Position numbers and translations under genes: made by a program
DNA from: Pseudoalteromonas luteoviolacea NCIMB 1944
GTDB taxonomy: Bacteria > Pseudomonadota > Gammaproteobacteria > Enterobacterales > Alteromonadaceae
Assembly (NCBI RefSeq): GCF_001625565.1
Contig: NZ_AUXS01000026.1
Coordinates: forward strand, 62,001 to 126,000
Reading direction: 5' to 3'
DNA: 64,000 nt
Shown here: in pieces, positions 63,867 through 64,000 of the stretch
Layout: every line of letters starts with the position of its first letter
Position numbering within the stretch: the stretch's first letter is position 1
Notes under the pieces: generated by a model
Databases searched by the model: none
The model's input: only the letters and a program-made list of their open reading frames with translations
What the model was told of the DNA's origin: nothing

Positions 63867-64000
63867 CTAAACCCAAACAAAACTAAATATAAAAAAAATG
63901 AGTAACCAACCTAAAAGCTTTACAAGGCGAAATCTATTTTGGAAAATGCAAAGCAACAAAGTAACCAAAACTAAAGAATAAATAGTTAAGGCCAAATAAA
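63867..64000 (-). CDS. Membrane protein, C-terminal part only
   Basis: The frame is open to the right edge and ends at TAG 63867; 44 codons are visible with two hydrophobic segments ('TIYSLVLVTLLLCIF', 'LLGWLLIFFIFSFVWV'). The start is beyond the window. Confidence 0.5.
   Translation of the reverse strand, partial: YLALTIYSLVLVTLLLCIFQNRFRLVKLLGWLLIFFIFSFVWV

Noticed and set aside
1..64000. Integron integrase, tRNA or rRNA genes
   Set aside because: No tyrosine-recombinase signature among the ORFs and no tRNA/rRNA-like segment was recognised; intI is expected outside, to the right.

Overview
The window looks like a chromosome segment of a marine gammaproteobacterium. The base composition is AT-rich, TTG/GTG starts with strong Shine-Dalgarno (SD) boxes are frequent, and the gene families resemble those of Pseudoalteromonas/Alteromonadales or Vibrio-like bacteria. 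The genus cannot be fixed from sequence alone. 

Layout. Positions 1-14.9 kb hold an ordinary mixed-strand chromosomal region: the tail of a TonB-type protein, a Nudix hydrolase, a membrane-anchored HTH regulator, a lipoprotein with a transglutaminase-like domain and TPRs, a CadC/TolB-like membrane transcription factor next to a secreted DJ-1/PfpI protein, a sterol-desaturase-family hydroxylase, a LytTR regulator divergent from a serine hydrolase, and a putative zinc peptidase with a Cys/His-rich tail. From about 15 kb to the right edge nearly every gene is on the minus strand, small, unrelated to its neighbours, and often secreted, membrane-bound or immunity-like. 

From about 34 kb, and very clearly from 42 kb to 64 kb, the genes are separated by roughly 60-110 bp imperfect palindromes. 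Read on the minus strand these start TAACAA and end GCGTTAG, and many share a common centre. They are integron attC sites, so the right half is a large chromosomal (sedentary) integron cassette array. The cassette orientation places intI/attI to the right, beyond base 64000. Sites between 15 and 34 kb are mostly eroded or unrecognisable, which fits the old distal end of the array or a former array. 

Intruders in the array: two plus-strand housekeeping-like genes (phosphoglycolate phosphatase and an FAD oxidoreductase, 38.8-41.1 kb); a decayed IS3-family element (41.8-42.5 kb) beside a half attC; a REP-associated tyrosine transposase (47.5-48.4 kb) with dispersed REP-like sequences, several inside intercassette/attC positions; and an IS110/IS1111-family element (57.35-58.91 kb) inserted exactly at an attC core. 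The IS1111-type element has a frameshifted transposase and a 3' non-coding stretch placed like a bridge/seek RNA that contains attC-core-like words. 

Several cassette genes are broken: a TGA in a gene coupled to a NADAR gene, and frameshifted genes near 24.4, 56.7 and 63.1 kb. Two intercassette junctions look like attC sites collapsed to 15-19 bp. Recognisable cassette functions include NADAR, a VOC protein plus AraC regulator pair, a P-loop kinase-like protein, YbjQ, YciI, DUF1203, GNAT, SMI1/KNR4, a GspG-like pseudopilin domain, a PD40 propeller protein and a large Kelch lipoprotein. Most of the rest are unknown.
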